Shown: piece after piece, positions 34,496-43,200 of the stretch
Layout of the letters: every line of letters starts with the position of its first letter
How positions within the stretch are numbered: the first letter of the stretch is position 1
Notes under the pieces: model-generated
Seen by the model: the letters and a program-made list of their open reading frames with translations, nothing else
The model's database searches: none
Told to the model about the DNA's origin: nothing
Program-made: the position numbers and the translations under genes
Assembly (NCBI RefSeq): GCF_024298845.1
Contig: NZ_CP101160.1
Coordinates: forward strand, 62,001-126,000
From: Natronosalvus amylolyticus
GTDB lineage: Archaea; Halobacteriota; Halobacteria; Halobacteriales; Natrialbaceae
DNA: 64,000 nt
Direction of reading: 5' to 3'

Positions 34496-34867
34496 GGAGG
34501 ACATCTATCGACGGCTGTCGGACGTCGAGGCGGTGATCGCCGGCGACGTCGAATATCGTTGAGGACCTCACGACTACCGATGGACCGGCGAGGAGAGCGA
34601 TGAAAGTGGGATCTACGACCCGACTGAGGAGTTATAGGCCATAACTGCGCTCCTCGACAGAGACTCCAAGTTCGAAAACGAAATATTTCGGGTCACCTCA
34701 TCCGTCGTACTCTACAAAAAAGCAGGCCGAGTGCCTCGGGATCGTTCGGAATATCTTCGATCTTCCGTGACTGAGCGAAGCAAAGCTTCGCGATGTCCGC
34801 GAAACCGATGGTTTCGCTTGATGACGAAAGGCCCGAGGCCTTTCGAACCACTTGACCCCGAGGCGGT
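34496..34867. other. 372-bp non-coding stretch with three hairpins
   Basis: No supported gene. The right half carries the hairpin cluster at 34775-34845. The left half (34500-34700) is plain, with an ATAGGCCATAACTGC stretch and no clear promoter. It probably holds debris of mobile DNA. Confidence 0.4.
34775..34845 (+). repeat. cluster of three perfect short-loop hairpins
   Basis: GCGAAGC-AAA-GCTTCGC (34775-34791), GCGAAACC-GAT-GGTTTCGC (34799-34817) and CGAAAGGCC-CGA-GGCCTTTCG (34825-34845). Each has a 7-9 bp perfect stem and a 3-nt loop, and all fall within 71 bp. The regularity of loop size is unlikely by chance. A related hairpin is at 35632-35650. Confidence 0.55.
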
Positions 34868-35446
34868 TCACGTAATGTACAATCCACTCACGACGACATA
34901 CCCACCAACACAGACGAGCACAGTGGGAACGAGCCAACGGTCGACCCGGTCAGAAATCCCGTCGAATGCAACGCGATAGACGAGCAAGGCAGCGGTGAGA
35001 AACAGGAGTAATCCACCTACCAAGTAGACGCCAACGACCGCCAGCAACTCCCTCGAGGAGAGGTCGGCGAAAAACGGAATAAACACCGCGAGGTTTTCAC
35101 CCGTCAGACCGATTCCGGTGATGGTCACTACACTGATACGCCCAACGGTGTTCGGCACGGCCTGGATGTGCTCGACACTCGTCTCTGGCGGTCGACGGAT
35201 GAGTCCCCAGAGGCCGATACCGAGGGGTATGACTCCCAATATGAACGTCCACTCCCTGAGGAATTCGGCAGCGACGATAGCTCCGATGACCGCAGCGACC
35301 AGGCCGATACTGAAACTCACGTAGTGCCCGATGAACACCTCCCAGATCTGGTAATCGTTGTCCGCACAAAATGCCCCCATAACGAGTAACGCATCAAGAT
35401 GGGTTAGGATAAACAACCAGACAGCCAGAAGTAAGACGGTCTCCAC
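34868..35446 (-). CDS. CadD-like cadmium-resistance/LysE-type transporter
   Basis: A 192-residue integral membrane protein with five or six helices. Family marks: LTHLDALLVMGAFCADND (first helix and loop), VFIGHYVSFSIGLVAA and LGLIRRP-like WGLIRRPPETS. It belongs to the CadD group of the LysE superfamily, which exports Cd2+ or related ions in bacteria. The archaeal substrate is unknown. The next upstream gene on this strand is SelO at 37361, and the space between is filled with IS relics. Confidence 0.82.
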   Translation of the reverse strand: METVLLLAVWLFILTHLDALLVMGAFCADNDYQIWEVFIGHYVSFSIGLVAAVIGAIVAAEFLREWTFILGVIPLGIGLWGLIRRPPETSVEHIQAVPNTVGRISVVTITGIGLTGENLAVFIPFFADLSSRELLAVVGVYLVGGLLLFLTAALLVYRVAFDGISDRVDRWLVPTVLVCVGGYVVVSGLYIT

Positions 35447-35554
35447 GGGATACTCGAGGTTTTATATCGAAATCATATATTGGTTCCCCTCTATGTCATT
35501 CAGCTCTGTTGTTCCATTGACTACTTTTGCGAAACCGTCGAATTTAAAATCGGC

Positions 35555-35617
35555 GGCTCCGTTGAAACCCTTTGTTGGTGATAGGTTTTAGGAGTCGTGA
35601 TGAATACACAGCGCGAA
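35555..35617 (+). repeat. IS-end relic B
   Basis: Starts GGCTCCGTTGAAACCC, continues GGTGATAGGTTTTAGG, and ends TGATGAATACACAGCGCGAA. Same arrangement as relic A at 7873-7930 (58 versus 63 bp), and it shares GGTGATAGGTTT with relic C at 13673-13726. Confidence 0.5.
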
Positions 35618-35631
35618 CTTTTTCCACCTCG

Positions 35632-35650
35632 GGTTCGCCACAGGCGAACC
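35632..35650 (+). repeat. perfect 8-bp hairpin with 3-nt loop
   Basis: GGTTCGCC-ACA-GGCGAACC. Same design as the three hairpins at 34775-34845, 0.8 kb away on the other side of the CadD-like gene. Confidence 0.5.
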
Positions 35651-35966
35651 ACTCGGTGCAAAAACTTCGATGAAAAAGGCGGACAGCTCGGCCTTCGGCC
35701 TCGCTGCCCGGGAACCGCGCTCGCTTCGCTCGCGCGGAGACCAGTGATACATACATGCTCTGGATGTTGCACGCCAGTTGTGACACTTGGGGCATAGGTT
35801 GAGCGAGGCGTGCAAGATACAAGGCGCGAGTCTTGCATTTTGAATACTGCTCTCTCGATTGGCGATGCCCAGCAGTTCATCAACAGTAACTACTGTTTGC
35901 CCGATGATAGGGTCCTCGTCTGAGCAATGGCGAGTTGATGAGTATACCTACTTTGGTACTATTGGC

Positions 35967-37361
35967 TCACGTATTACAGTACGTTGTATACTCCGTATCG
36001 AATTCTCGTGGCGGTGGTTGCTGGAATTGTGAACCGATATCCTTCGATGTATAGGGATTTTCCAACACGGTCAATAACCGTTCGAATTTTGATAGCGTCC
36101 CAGTTTCGAGATACTCGTCCAGTGCCTCTTCAACCAGGTAGTTGCGGGGAATGTACCGCGGATTGGCTTCCTGCATCAACTCCTCATCTAGGCCGACAGC
36201 AGCCAGTTCATCCCTGAGTTGTTCGAATTCTGCAGTTGCAAACGCTGGGTCATCAAACGTACCGGGCGTCTCTAATTCGAGGAACGTATTGGTATAGTCT
36301 GCGTTCGACTTGCGGAGCCACTCCAGGAATTCATCGACGAGCGTTTCCCCGTCATCCGAGGTGATACCCAGCTTCTTTCGCATCATCGTGTAGTATTGGG
36401 CATCGAATCGATCGTCAAATTCGTCCAGTTTACCTTCGATCTCATCATACGTGAGCGCCGTTCGTGTACACAGCGGTTGGAGCGCCTCTGCGAGGCGTTC
36501 GAGATTCCACCGCAAAATGGGTCGCTGATTGCCGAACGCATATCGCCCGTGCTTGTCGATCGAGCTGAAGACCGCCTCATCATCATAGTAATTCATGAAC
36601 GCACAGGGTCCGTAATCAAGTGTTTCTCCATCGATACTCATGTTGTCCGTATTCATTACGCCATGGACGAATCCGACACGCAGCCAGTCGACAACCATCT
36701 CGATCGACGACTGCATGACAGCATCAAAGAAATCGATGTACGGACGATCCGTTGCAGTTAGCTGTGGGTAGTGTCTGTCAATAACGTAGTCAGTGAATCG
36801 CTGTAGCTCATCGGCTGCTCGGCCTGCAACGTACTGGAAGGTCCCGTATCGAATGTGGCTGTTCATCACCCGGACGAGAATGGCTCCAGGTTCCGTCCGT
36901 CGTCGTCGGATCGCTTCGTCAGTTTCGACGACCGCTAGACTCCTCGATGTTTTGATCTGTAGATTCTGCATCGCATACGAATACAGATACTCTCTAAGCA
37001 TCGAGCTGACAGTTGCGTTGCCGTCGCCTCTCCCCGAGTACGGCGTTCGACCGGAACCTTTCAGTTGAATATCGTATCTACGACCCTCGTGTACATGTTC
37101 GCCGAGTATCATCGCTCTGCCGTCGCCCAGGACGGTAAAACTCCCATACTGGTGGCCTGCATATGCCTGGGCGATTGGTTCTTCTAAGAGGTCTTGGCCT
37201 GCTAGAACGGTAGCATTGAGTTCCGCTGGATCCAATCCAAGGTCAGCACAGAGCCCGTGATTACGAATCAAAATTTCTGGGTTAGCGATACTTTTCGGCG
37301 TTACTCTCGAATAGAGGGTTGCGTCCAAATTTTTGTAAGTGGTGTCAAATGAAAAGGTCAT
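35967..37361 (-). CDS. selO: SelO/YdiU family protein adenylyltransferase
   Basis: A 464-residue pseudokinase-fold AMPylator. Key parts: MTFSFDTTYKNLDATLYSRV at the start, AQAYAGHQYG (substrate loop), LKGSGRTPYSGRGDGNA (nucleotide loop) and FVHGVMNTDNMSIDGETLDYG, the DYGP-type active site. SelO transfers AMP to proteins in stress response. The C-terminal end YTTYCNT keeps the cysteine that is selenocysteine in animals. The family is common in bacteria and sporadic in archaea. A low-GC upstream region suggests separate transcription. Confidence 0.92.
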   Translation of the reverse strand: MTFSFDTTYKNLDATLYSRVTPKSIANPEILIRNHGLCADLGLDPAELNATVLAGQDLLEEPIAQAYAGHQYGSFTVLGDGRAMILGEHVHEGRRYDIQLKGSGRTPYSGRGDGNATVSSMLREYLYSYAMQNLQIKTSRSLAVVETDEAIRRRRTEPGAILVRVMNSHIRYGTFQYVAGRAADELQRFTDYVIDRHYPQLTATDRPYIDFFDAVMQSSIEMVVDWLRVGFVHGVMNTDNMSIDGETLDYGPCAFMNYYDDEAVFSSIDKHGRYAFGNQRPILRWNLERLAEALQPLCTRTALTYDEIEGKLDEFDDRFDAQYYTMMRKKLGITSDDGETLVDEFLEWLRKSNADYTNTFLELETPGTFDDPAFATAEFEQLRDELAAVGLDEELMQEANPRYIPRNYLVEEALDEYLETGTLSKFERLLTVLENPYTSKDIGSQFQQPPPREFDTEYTTYCNT

Positions 37362-37452
37362 ATTGTCTTATGTAGTGTTATCTTGTTCGTTTTAATAAAC
37401 TTGCCCTTGAGAATGTTAAGAAGCAGTCAGTAGAGAGATTCAAATCGGCGCG

Positions 37453-37481
37453 TGCTGCATACACGCTCTGTATGCAGCAGC
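37453..37481 (+). repeat. IS-end relic D / 10-bp stem-loop
   Basis: TGCTGCATAC and GTATGCAGCA form a perfect 10-bp stem with a 7-nt loop (37463-37469). The string matches relic A (TGCTGAATACAC ... ATGCAGCAGC) at most positions. It lies between SelO and the antiporter gene and could also act as a transcript end. Confidence 0.45.
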
Positions 37482-37609
37482 CGAATTCTATCAGCCATTG
37501 AGGATCTCAACAGAGCCACATCGTCCAATATCTCAATCGAGAGATGCCTCTCGAGCTTTGTGGCTGGATACAAATACACACTGGCTAGAGAAAGGGTCAA
37601 ATACTCGGA

Positions 37610-39463
37610 TTAGTCGTGGGGATGGAAGCGCTTGATAGCCTGGTCGACAGCCCCGGACTGGCCCAGGAAGGTAACGCGGTCGCCGGGGCGCAGTTCGTGA
37701 TCGCCCGTGGGGACCTCCGTATCGCCCTCCTTGTGGGTCAACAACCCGACGATACAGCCGTCAGGAATTTCGGCATTGACCTCGGCAATCGAGTGGCCGA
37801 CGAGGTCCGTCGCCGTTACCTCGATTTCTTGAACGTCGCCGGTTCGGCCCAGTTCGTTCATCCAGGCCGACAGCGAGGGCCGCTCGAGGACGTTCTCGAG
37901 CGACCAGGCGGTCGCCATCGAGAGGTCGATGGCCTGGACACCGAGCGCTTCGAACGCGTCCATATTATCCGGGTGGTTGACCCTCGAGGCGACCGTTTCC
38001 GTATCGAACGTGGTTTGGGCGAGCTGACAGACGAGCAAGTTGACGTCGTCGTCGGGCGTCGTGGCGATGACCGTTTTGGTGTTCTCGATACCGGCTTCTT
38101 TGAGCGTCGCGGCGGTTGATCCGTCCCCTTCGACGACTCTGAAACCCCGCTTTCGAGCCGCGTGAACGGCGTCGGGGTCCGAATCGACGAGCAGGACGTT
38201 CTCTCCATCTGCTTCGAGTCGTTCGGCGAGGGACAGGCCAACCCGTCCCGCGCCAATGATGAGTGTGCGCATGGGTGAAACGTTGAGGGCTCGTGCAATC
38301 TGTGGTGCCAGGCCGGCCTGGAGGATAACCGTCGCGAAGATGATGAGGAAGACGGTTCCGGCCAGCAACTGGGCTTCCTGTTGGCGACCGAGCGCCTGGA
38401 GTTCGACGGCAAACAGCGTGGCGACGCTTGCGGGGATGATGCCCCGCGGGCCGACCGCGCTCAGGAAGAGGCGCTCGTTTCGCGTGAATCGTTCGTGGGT
38501 CGTCGAGAGGTAGATGACCGCCGGCCGAAGGATGAGGGTGATTGCGATCACGATTGCGACGCCGGCGACACCGAGTGCGAGGATGTCCGAAAAGTCGATC
38601 AGGGCAGCGAGCGCGACGAAGACGAACGACAGGACGACGACCGACAGGTCATCGAGGAAGTCGATGACGTCCTCGTGGTGGGGCAGATCGACGTTACCGA
38701 GTGCGAACCCGGCCATCGCGGCAGCGGCGATTCCCGTTTCGCTCGCGACGAGTTCTGCGCCACCGTAGGCGACGACGACTGCCGCAAGGACGATGAGTCG
38801 CGAGTGAAGTGGTGCGTCACCGGGGGCGAGTCGACCGCGAGTGAGTACTAGCCAGACGGCGGCAGCGACGAGGAGTCCCACACCCAGGCCGATAGCTAGA
38901 CGTATGGCGAAGTCCCCAAATAGAGCGAAGACACCGCCACTGCCGACGATGAGTACCTCGAACACGACGACAACGAGGATGGCAGCCGTTACGTCGTTGA
39001 TCACACCTTCGCCCTCGAGAACCGCTGCAACGTGATCGCGGACGGTTACGACCTGCAAGATTGGGCCGATCACCGTTGGTCCCGTCGCGATGAGAAGTGC
39101 GCCAACGAGCAAGCCGACCTCGAGGGAGGTCTCGAGGAAGTAAACGACGGCGACTGCTGTTCCGAGCCAGGTGATCAGTGCCCCGATCGTCGTCAGCCGC
39201 AAGAGAGCTGTTGGGCTATCTCGAAGCTTGTGGCGGTGGAGGTGATACCCACCTTCGAACAGGATGATCGCCACGCTGACACCGACCATCGCGGAGAGGC
39301 CGCCGCCGAAGGTATCTCGAGTGACGATACCGAGGACTTCGGGTCCGATTGCGATGCCGGCGATGATCAGGAACAACACGCTGGGGATGCCAACGCGGTC
39401 AGCGATCACTCGAGAAGCGACACCGAGCGCCAGGATGAGGGCAACGACGGCGATCAGCATCAT
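37610..39463 (-). CDS. cation/proton antiporter (CPA1/NhaP type) with TrkA-type regulatory domains
   Basis: A 617-residue protein. Residues 1-390 are 12-13 helices of a Na+(K+)/H+ antiporter (GVGIPSVLF-like DRVGIPSVLFLIIAGIAIGP, then GTGPT-like ATGPTVIGPILQVV and SAVGPRGIIPASVA). About residue 396 begins TrkA-N: MRTLIIGAGRVGLSLAERLE, an NAD-binding fold. TrkA-C follows at about 540-617 (LRPGDRVTFLGQ). The regulatory part gates transport with NAD(H) or cyclic dinucleotides. In halophiles such antiporters control internal K+/Na+ and pH. Confidence 0.92.
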   Translation of the reverse strand: MMLIAVVALILALGVASRVIADRVGIPSVLFLIIAGIAIGPEVLGIVTRDTFGGGLSAMVGVSVAIILFEGGYHLHRHKLRDSPTALLRLTTIGALITWLGTAVAVVYFLETSLEVGLLVGALLIATGPTVIGPILQVVTVRDHVAAVLEGEGVINDVTAAILVVVVFEVLIVGSGGVFALFGDFAIRLAIGLGVGLLVAAAVWLVLTRGRLAPGDAPLHSRLIVLAAVVVAYGGAELVASETGIAAAAMAGFALGNVDLPHHEDVIDFLDDLSVVVLSFVFVALAALIDFSDILALGVAGVAIVIAITLILRPAVIYLSTTHERFTRNERLFLSAVGPRGIIPASVATLFAVELQALGRQQEAQLLAGTVFLIIFATVILQAGLAPQIARALNVSPMRTLIIGAGRVGLSLAERLEADGENVLLVDSDPDAVHAARKRGFRVVEGDGSTAATLKEAGIENTKTVIATTPDDDVNLLVCQLAQTTFDTETVASRVNHPDNMDAFEALGVQAIDLSMATAWSLENVLERPSLSAWMNELGRTGDVQEIEVTATDLVGHSIAEVNAEIPDGCIVGLLTHKEGDTEVPTGDHELRPGDRVTFLGQSGAVDQAIKRFHPHD

Positions 39464-39509
39464 CGATACTCACCCTGGCGTTCGGTCACTGGGTGGAGAG
39501 AGCAGGTCG

Positions 39510-40532
39510 TCACTCGCCCCCTCCCGCAGGCGCGGCTGCACGGTGTTCGTTCGTTCGAACGGACTTGATCGCGTAGTAGAAAATCACGACCGTGACGAAC
39601 GCTGAGGAGCCGACAAGGAGGACGAAGCTGACTCGATTCAGCACCGGCATGTTGAGCCAGTTCGACAGTTCGCCGAACGCGACACCGATACTGGCCAATA
39701 TGAGCATGATACCGAAGTAGATCGTCACATCGTCCTCATCGACGTAGGCTGTCGAGGCGGAGCCAATTCGTGCCCCGAGTGCGCTCCCGGCGAGTAATGC
39801 CGTCACGATGCCAAGGTCGACGACACCGTCGAGACCGTACGTGAACGACCCGACAGCACCGGACATGAGTGCACCGAAGAGACTGGTCCCGACGGCTGCC
39901 GCGAGGGGCACACCGATCAGGTAGTAAATCGCGGGCATGCGAAGGAATCCGCCACCAACGCCGAGGAATCCTGAGACGACACCGACGCCGCCACCGACGC
40001 CGGAAATGGTCCACATCGAGGCCTTCGAGCCGTCGGTGAGCGTCACCATCGGCGGGATGTTGTACGATTTAATCGTTTTCGCGATTTCGGGGATATCGTC
40101 CTCGTCTTTTGGCTCGTCATCGTCGTTATCTTCAGCGGCGAGTGCACTGCGAAGGAACAGCGCACCGATGGCACCCAGTAACAACACGTACGCGGTGCCG
40201 ACGACGATTTCTGCCTGGCCGAGTGTCTCGAGGAAGTAGACGCCCATCTTTCCGGCTTCGATGCCGAGAGCGATCCCGACGAACATCAGCGCGCCGAGTT
40301 TGTAATCGACTTGACCGACGTCGTGGTGTTTCATCGTGGCGATAATGGCCGTCCCGAAGACGAATGCCATCGAACTGCCGATAGCGACGGGAGCAGGGTA
40401 TCCGAGAATGAGCAAGGCTGGCGTGACCAAAAAGGACCCGCCCATCCCGAAGAACCCGAAGAAGACTCCGACCATGAAGCCGAAGGCGACGAACAGGATC
40501 AGTAGCTCGATCGTGAGCCCGAGTACAACCAT
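39510..40532 (-). CDS. sulfite exporter TauE/SafE family protein
   Basis: A 340-residue permease with two repeated halves. Each half carries the family's glycine-rich motif: GFFGMGGSFLVTPALL (near 27) and GFLGVGGGFLRMPAIYY (near 190). A soluble acidic loop (about 132-160, AAEDNDDDEPKDEDDIPE) joins them. TauE/SafE proteins export sulfite or sulfoacetate or move sulfur species. It starts 3 bp after the stop of the small gene at 40536, and a sulfur-relay cluster lies 6 kb to the right. Confidence 0.9.
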   Translation of the reverse strand: MVVLGLTIELLILFVAFGFMVGVFFGFFGMGGSFLVTPALLILGYPAPVAIGSSMAFVFGTAIIATMKHHDVGQVDYKLGALMFVGIALGIEAGKMGVYFLETLGQAEIVVGTAYVLLLGAIGALFLRSALAAEDNDDDEPKDEDDIPEIAKTIKSYNIPPMVTLTDGSKASMWTISGVGGGVGVVSGFLGVGGGFLRMPAIYYLIGVPLAAAVGTSLFGALMSGAVGSFTYGLDGVVDLGIVTALLAGSALGARIGSASTAYVDEDDVTIYFGIMLILASIGVAFGELSNWLNMPVLNRVSFVLLVGSSAFVTVVIFYYAIKSVRTNEHRAAAPAGGGE

Positions 40533-40535
40533 TGC

Positions 40536-40691
40536 TTAGACGTTCTCCACTGTCTCGATAATCGACGGTCCGACCACTCGCTCGAGGGCACCGTACCCAG
40601 CGTAGAGGCCTACGGCCTCTACGAGGACGATTACGACGAGGAGTGCGGCTTGCACGACGGGAGGGACTGAGATAACATCGATCATCGACAT
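40536..40691 (-). CDS. small membrane protein (51 aa) paired with TauE/SafE
   Basis: MSMIDVISVPPVVQAALLVV then a second hydrophobic half (VEAVGLYAGYGALERVVGPS). One membrane helix, residues about 10-32. I recall such proteins as DUF7512, regularly next to TauE/SafE in haloarchaea. A strong Shine-Dalgarno GGAGGTGGG lies immediately upstream (40692-40700), unusual in this mostly leaderless window, so the gene has a leader. The stop is 3 bp before the permease ATG, so they form an operon. Its role is unknown; a subunit or regulator of the permease is inferred. Confidence 0.7.
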   Translation of the reverse strand: MSMIDVISVPPVVQAALLVVIVLVEAVGLYAGYGALERVVGPSIIETVENV

Positions 40692-41074
40692 CCCACCTCC
40701 ACGGTTCGCAGTAGTGTACGGATCATGGTTTCTTACTCACTACTGGATACTCCGAGCATACGTATAACGCTTTTGGGACTGGAGCACAATATTACTGCAG
40801 AGTATGGGATTGGTATCCTATAGAAATATTCCCATACGTTATTTGAATATAGAGGTGCTGTACATCGAATACAGTATATCTGGCGCGCAACTGGTCGTGA
40901 GAACGTTTCACAAGCGAGGATGAAGATGAGTTTCGTCCCATTAGTATATTTTCGCGCTCATGGAGGTGCTCTCATGCGTGATTCACTGATGATAACCGAA
41001 GAAGATGCACCTACGGCAACGGGTGTGTATTGGATAAACCAAACAATATTATAGCTCCAGTTCGTAGATGCACT
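40692..41074. other. 383-bp divergent promoter stretch
   Basis: AT-rich and without a gene. It holds the Shine-Dalgarno and TATA (AGCGTTATAC on the minus strand, near 40760-40770) of the small gene, the motif/palindrome block at 40783-40837, and the TATA (AATATTATAG, near 41045) of the UspA gene. Confidence 0.45.
40783..40837. promoter_or_regulatory. GCACAATA motif and 8-bp inverted repeat
   Basis: GCACAATA (40783-40790) is followed by GTATGGGA (40802-40809) and TCCCATAC (40830-40837), a perfect 8-bp inverted repeat with a 20-bp spacer containing GGAT/ATCC. The arms resemble those at 21837-21861 (AGTATTGGG/CCCAATACT). It could serve the small gene/TauE operon or the divergent UspA. Confidence 0.4.
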
Positions 41075-41917
41075 ATGAAAGCGGTCTGTGCCACTGACCT
41101 GTCGGCTGCGAGTGAGGCGACCATCGAGAGCGAGACCTGCCTCCAGTGTCTCGGTCGAATCGGCATCGAGGAGATACACCTCGTGACAGTTATTCCCTCG
41201 AACGTCTATGCGGGTATGCCCGGAATCGATTTCGAAAAACGTCGCAAGCGCGCACTCAAACGGTACAAGAAGGTTATCACCGACCACGGGTTCGACGTCG
41301 AAACCCACGTCGTGCGCGGCACCCCACACCGACGAATCAACGGCATCGCCGAAACGATTGGAGCGAGTCTCACGATTATCGGCTCACGCGGGAAGAGTCC
41401 GCTCGAGAACCGTGTGATCGGCTCGACGGCGCGAAACCTGTCGCGGTCGACGACGAAACCGTTACTCGTCAACCGAATCGAACGCGAAGCCGAGGATCCG
41501 GACGTTCTCCGACAGCATCTGTTCCAGCGAATGCTCTTTGCCACGGACTTTTCGGACAACGCCGAACAGGCTTTCGAGTGGTTTACACAATTGCGGCATG
41601 CGACCAAGGAGGCGCACCTGGTACACGTCCAGACGCCCAAAGACCCCGGCCTGCCCGAGGATGAAGATCCCGAAGCGGAACTCGCAACCCTCGCTGGTAC
41701 CCTCGAGGACTGGGGTATCGAAACGACATACGAAGTGCGGTCGGGTGACCCGTCGGACGAAATCCTGGCCGCCGAAGCCGAGTTCGAACCGACGACGACG
41801 CTGGTCGGCTCTCGAGGGCATAGCCGCCTGCGCCGACTTTTGCTCGGCAGTGTCTCCGAGGACATCATCGTCCGTGCGAACGGGAACGTGTTGCTGGTGC
41901 CGCCGGGACAGCGTTGA
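41075..41917 (+). CDS. tandem universal stress protein (two UspA domains)
   Basis: A 280-residue protein with two UspA domains (about 1-140 and 145-278). Domain 1: MKAVCATDLSAASEATIES and the loop GSRGKSPLENRVIGSTARNL. Domain 2: MLFATDFSDNAEQAFEWF and the loop GSRGHSRLRRLLLGSVSEDI. Both keep the G-2x-G-9x-G-S ATP-loop, so both may bind nucleotide. The TATA AATATTATAG lies about 24-30 nt upstream, supporting ATG 41075 as a leaderless start. Confidence 0.92.
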   Translation: MKAVCATDLSAASEATIESETCLQCLGRIGIEEIHLVTVIPSNVYAGMPGIDFEKRRKRALKRYKKVITDHGFDVETHVVRGTPHRRINGIAETIGASLTIIGSRGKSPLENRVIGSTARNLSRSTTKPLLVNRIEREAEDPDVLRQHLFQRMLFATDFSDNAEQAFEWFTQLRHATKEAHLVHVQTPKDPGLPEDEDPEAELATLAGTLEDWGIETTYEVRSGDPSDEILAAEAEFEPTTTLVGSRGHSRLRRLLLGSVSEDIIVRANGNVLLVPPGQR

Positions 41918-42188
41918 GTCCATTCCCGGTAAAACGGCAGCTAGTCGAACGGAGACTCGTGGAAGTGTCTGTGACGGGTGTCACTCGAGGTAATCGGAGA
42001 CGAAAGCTGATCGAGGCGCCGTGTCCTCACAAAGAATTGCTCGGAAGGACGTTCGCCTGGCTCCACTCTGATGATTGTAGTTCAATAGCACTTGATCCAA
42101 AAACAATATTAAATTGCTACTGAAAACAGACCAATTGAACGGTCAATCGACAGTAGGTATATGTCGTCCGTGTGTGTATTCTCGAGCG

Positions 42189-42611
42189 ATGAACGCTGAT
42201 CAGCGGAGCCCGGTTCTGCTCGTGGTACTGGTCGGTTCGATACTGGTAACGGGTCTCGTCCATCTTGTGTTTCTTCCTCGAGTGTTCCCCGAGGAACTGT
42301 TCGTCGCTTCTGTGTACCTCTTTGCTGGCTGGATCGGCTTCACGCTCGTTTTCTATAGCCTCGGGCGTCTCTTCTCGAACCCCGATCCGATGCCTCGACT
42401 GGGAGCGACCGATTACGGTGCCGGGCTGTTCGTCCTCTCGATTCTCGGCAGCCTCTTTCTGGATACGCTTGGATTTTCGTTGTCCGCCGTCCCCGTCGGA
42501 CATCTTCCGTTCGCAGTCGGTGTTTACGTGGGCTTGGCGCTCATCGGCTGGTCTGTCGGTGAGCGAACGGTGGCGATAAATCGGGCCGTTGCCTCGAGCG
42601 AGGATTCCTGA
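42189..42611 (+). CDS. hypothetical membrane protein with four TM helices
   Basis: A 140-residue protein with helices at about 8-28 (LLVVLVGSILVTGLVHLVFL), 38-58, 78-98 and 108-126. The start MNADQRSPV is acidic/basic mixed. It has no motif that names a family. It lies between the tandem Usp gene and the toxin-antitoxin pair. Confidence 0.6.
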   Translation: MNADQRSPVLLVVLVGSILVTGLVHLVFLPRVFPEELFVASVYLFAGWIGFTLVFYSLGRLFSNPDPMPRLGATDYGAGLFVLSILGSLFLDTLGFSLSAVPVGHLPFAVGVYVGLALIGWSVGERTVAINRAVASSEDS

Positions 42612-42709
42612 TACGGTCTAGCGTGTCCTAGGATCGTTCACCACGATCCATAGAGCTGCGAACTGACCGAAATACCTTTACGATACAACCGACTACATCT
42701 GGGTACACT

Positions 42710-43114
42710 ATGCCGGTACTCCTCAAAGACCACGACTCCGAACTTACCCTTCGGCCAGGAACCACGAAGTCAGACATTGTGGCGTACCTGTACCAAAATC
42801 CTGAGTGGGGATACTCCCCACAGGATCTCAAGGAAGCCCTCGACATCCCCCGAGGAACCGCTACAACCACACTCAAACGTCTCTACGACGACGGCTATAT
42901 CGGGAAAACGGACGACGGCTACTACTACGCTCTGAGCGAACGGGAAGACATCCGACGGTACGTCTCTAGTCTCAACCAAGTAGATATGATGTTCGGTCAC
43001 CACCGCGATGCGGACGCCACTCCCGAAGAACCCGAGAAACAAATTGGTGAGGGTCGCACTGACGAGGAACTCGATGCAGAACTCGCAGAGTTGGAAGACG
43101 AGTTAAATGAGTAA
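42710..43114 (+). CDS. winged-helix antitoxin-type regulator
   Basis: A 134-residue protein starting MPVLLKDHDSELTLRPGTTK. Residues about 18-80 are a winged helix (SDIVAYLYQNPEWGYSPQDL, then EALDIPRGTATTTLKRLYDD). The C-terminal 55 residues are acidic and likely disordered or helical (RTDEELDAELAELEDELNE), as expected for the toxin-binding part of an antitoxin. It overlaps the broken toxin gene by 8 nt. A MarR-like fold serving as antitoxin is seen next to PemK/MazF toxins in haloarchaea (from memory). Confidence 0.75.
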   Translation: MPVLLKDHDSELTLRPGTTKSDIVAYLYQNPEWGYSPQDLKEALDIPRGTATTTLKRLYDDGYIGKTDDGYYYALSEREDIRRYVSSLNQVDMMFGHHRDADATPEEPEKQIGEGRTDEELDAELAELEDELNE

Positions 43115-43200
43115 ACTATCAGCAGGTGATGTTTGCTGGGCACAAGACCCAACAGGTGCTCATCCTCAGAGACCAATTGTTGTCTTAGCTGAAGTAGAGG
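43107..43200 (+). pseudogene. PemK/MazF-type toxin, 5' part (split by TnpB element)
   Basis: MSKLSAGDVCWAQDPTGAHP then QRPIVVLAEVEG matches the start of PemK/MazF RNases (a GDV-W...D...RP-VVL pattern). After VEG the reading enters the mobile element and the frame ends at 43304 in element sequence. The 3' part resumes at 44700. The 8-nt overlap with the antitoxin gene is the classical toxin-antitoxin layout. The toxin is inactive unless the element leaves precisely. Confidence 0.75.

Larger units (their letters stand above)
35447..35966. other. 520-bp non-coding stretch with IS relic and hairpins
   Basis: Contains IS-end relic B (35555-35617), a perfect hairpin at 35632-35650, and further GC-rich palindrome-like strings (CGGCCTTCGGCC and CGCGCTCGCTTCGCTCGCGCG). 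Further right, 35760-35900 reads as decayed sequence with a CPKCHNW-like zinc knuckle on the minus strand, perhaps transposase debris. Confidence 0.4.

Noticed and set aside
35760-35900. CPKCHNW-like zinc knuckle on the minus strand
   Set aside because: Frames are short and broken, so no gene can be supported; mentioned only as possible transposase debris.
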